Shown here: one piece after another, positions 62,649-64,000 of the stretch
Layout: every line of letters starts with the position of its first letter
Numbering within the stretch: the stretch's first letter is position 1
NCBI GenBank assembly: GCA_029945375.1
Contig: CM057057.1
Span: 1,364,001-1,428,000 of the forward strand
Length of the DNA: 64,000 nucleotides
Reading direction: 5' to 3'
Origin: Agaricus subrufescens
Taxonomy: Eukaryota; Basidiomycota; Agaricomycetes; Agaricales; Agaricaceae
The notes under the pieces: generated by a model
The model's input: the letters and a program-made list of their open reading frames with translations, nothing else
What the model was told of the DNA's origin: nothing
Database searches by the model: none
Program-made: the position numbers and the translations under genes

Positions 62649-64000
62649 TCACCTTCGTTCTATACTGATTCTACCACGTGACGTATTGCGTTTTCCCTGC
62701 CGAGCATTTGCCAAGCCCATCAACTTTCGCCTATCCCTCCACCCAGCCCAAACACTCAGCAGGATACAACTGAACGTCATGAACATCGTCAAATACAAGG
62801 CCGAGATATAGCAAGTCTTCCCCTCTAAGCATCTGGGCATCTCGTTCGTGCCCAGCATAATCTCCCGTTTCGCTGAATGAAGCGACAAATGAGCGGGCAT
62901 GGGATGTTTCGACTCGTGGGCATCCAAATTACGGCCAAAGAACAGCATAAAGAAGTTGCCTGCGACCATCGGTGACATAGACAGGTAACCCCAATTTTCT
63001 GAGAAATGGTCTGTGAACATTTTCCCAATGAGATTAGTATTGCGTGTGATATCCAAGAACCGAAAAAAGTAGCCCGCAAAAAGGTGTGGCGGAGTTCGAG
63101 GTGGAGTACCAAAAATAACGCTGACGACAAAGGTGATGGGATACTCACGTAGACCAAACCACTCAATACATATTTGAGGGAGAATGGAGAAGACGGCGCC
63201 GTAGGATATACCAAGAAGTGCACTAGCTAGCCATAGATTGCTCGTCCTATCTATTGTGGCAGCAGCGACTTGTGAAAGAAAGACGCCAATAGAAACCAGC
63301 ACGAGGCAGTAGGAACGTGGAATCCCGAATCTATTTTTGGCGGTATCGGAAACAATACCTGGATCAATAGCATCGGGGAGGAATGGAATCATGTCATCAC
63401 ACAGAGCAGGAAAATCGAAATGAATCAGGTGAGAAGAGAAAACGGCATCATCATTCCAGGTGACTCACCGATGAGAATGCGACCTGAAAAGTTCATGATA
63501 CTGATCGCGGACACTTGCATAGCTTGCCACTTCCCTGCTTCGACCTCGCTGTAGTGGGAATTATTTTGCGCATAGAGCGTTTGAGACATGGTTCCAACAT
63601 TGTTGATGTCTATAAGTGAGAAAAGAAGCACGTATGTCAGCGACCAAACAGTTCCCAAGCTGCGTGTCAAAGGAATACCCACACATCAAGCCAGTTCCAG
63701 CGACTAATATAAATTTTGGTGCACGTGAAACGAGGCTCGGTAAGCAGAATATAAAGTAGAGTTCAGAAGACGGGAGGGAGGGCTTACGTATCGAGAGAAT
63801 TGTAAAAAGCAACCAAAAGTCTCCACTCTTCCATAATTCCACTCCAAAGACATTGGGCAAATCATCGTCCGTCTGCCCGTGGGATTGATGGATCAGAAGA
63901 TCGTCTGCCGAGGTGGCAACGCGAGATGATCTGGACAATGCACGACTGTAAGATTGTTCCTCAGATTCATCCAACTCCCAGTCTGACTCATGAACCAATA
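62649..64000 (-). CDS. MFS transporter, nodulin-like/MCH1 type (partial, N-terminus off the edge)
   Basis: C-terminal half of a major facilitator protein. The gene enters from the right edge. In order on the minus strand: a long acidic/Ser-rich loop (DWELDESEEQSYSRALSRSS), LWKSGDFWLLFTILSI, TGLMY joined to INNVGTMSQTLYAQNNSHYS, QVSAISIMNFSGRILIG, IVSDTAKNRFGIPRSYCLVL, LASALLGISYGAVFSILPQI, SENWGYLSMSPMVAGNFFML, LEGKTCYISALYLTMFMTFS and the end SRGRISIERR. The INNVGT, GR-x-LIG-x-x-SD and NWG motifs are typical of fungal MCH1/YMR155W-like proteins, relatives of plant nodulin-like MFS. Substrate unknown. At least four short introns lie in the visible part. No break seen. Confidence 0.8.

Overview
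The window looks like nuclear DNA of a mushroom-forming basidiomycete (Agaricomycetes). Genes are dense and cut by many short GT-AG introns, mostly 36-75 nt. Some exons are tiny (11, 15 and 24 nt). The repertoire is typical of wood- or litter-decaying agarics: a multi-exon P450, a CBM1-tailed esterase, osmotin/thaumatin-like secreted proteins, NACHT-type NLRs and a FunK1-like kinase relic. No species can be named from sequence alone.

Layout. 1-4686 holds no gene I can support. 4687-6157 (-) is a two-finger C2H2 transcription factor with a long GC-rich upstream region. 10928-12129 (-) is a HAD-IIA phosphatase of HDHD2/LHPP type. 14093-16547 (+) is a 13-exon cytochrome P450. 17386-19067 (-) is an unrecognised low-complexity, probably nuclear protein. 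19127-27412 is a head-to-tail array on the minus strand of four thaumatin-like genes plus one dead copy. Intergenic DNA is duplicated along with the genes, and the array also holds a fold-back MITE and a stray fragment of the next gene. 28296-35247 (+) is the large ribosome-biogenesis gene URB1/NPA1. 35817-50192 is a NACHT NLR cluster: three apparently intact plus-strand copies, one minus-strand pseudogene and one relic. A secreted CE1-CBM1 acetyl xylan esterase (38554-39814, -) lies between copies A and B. 50431-51117 (-) is an orphan ORF. 51118-54942 is gene-poor, with a GC-patterned repeat and a kinase scrap. 54943-55396 (+) is a small four-exon gene not previously obvious, with an internal peptide duplication. 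56298-58505 (-) is a drug:H+ antiporter-like MFS protein, divergent from LEU4, the 2-isopropylmalate synthase gene (59784-62069, +). 62649 to the right edge (-) is the C-terminal part of a nodulin-like/MCH1-type MFS protein.

How it fits together. Single-copy housekeeping genes (URB1, LEU4, HAD phosphatase) alternate with two fast-evolving family clusters. The thaumatin-like array and the NLR array both show birth-and-death: intact, diverged, broken and relic copies side by side. The NLR family is the most interesting system. Its proteins have a short basic N-terminal exon, a conserved Gly/Asn/Gln motif exon that I suspect is a signalling motif, a NACHT domain, and a conserved C-terminal region that is not an obvious WD40, TPR or ankyrin repeat array.

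Splice models were read by eye from GT/AG sites, reading frame and family knowledge. The P450 and HAD models give coding lengths divisible by three. No database search was run.
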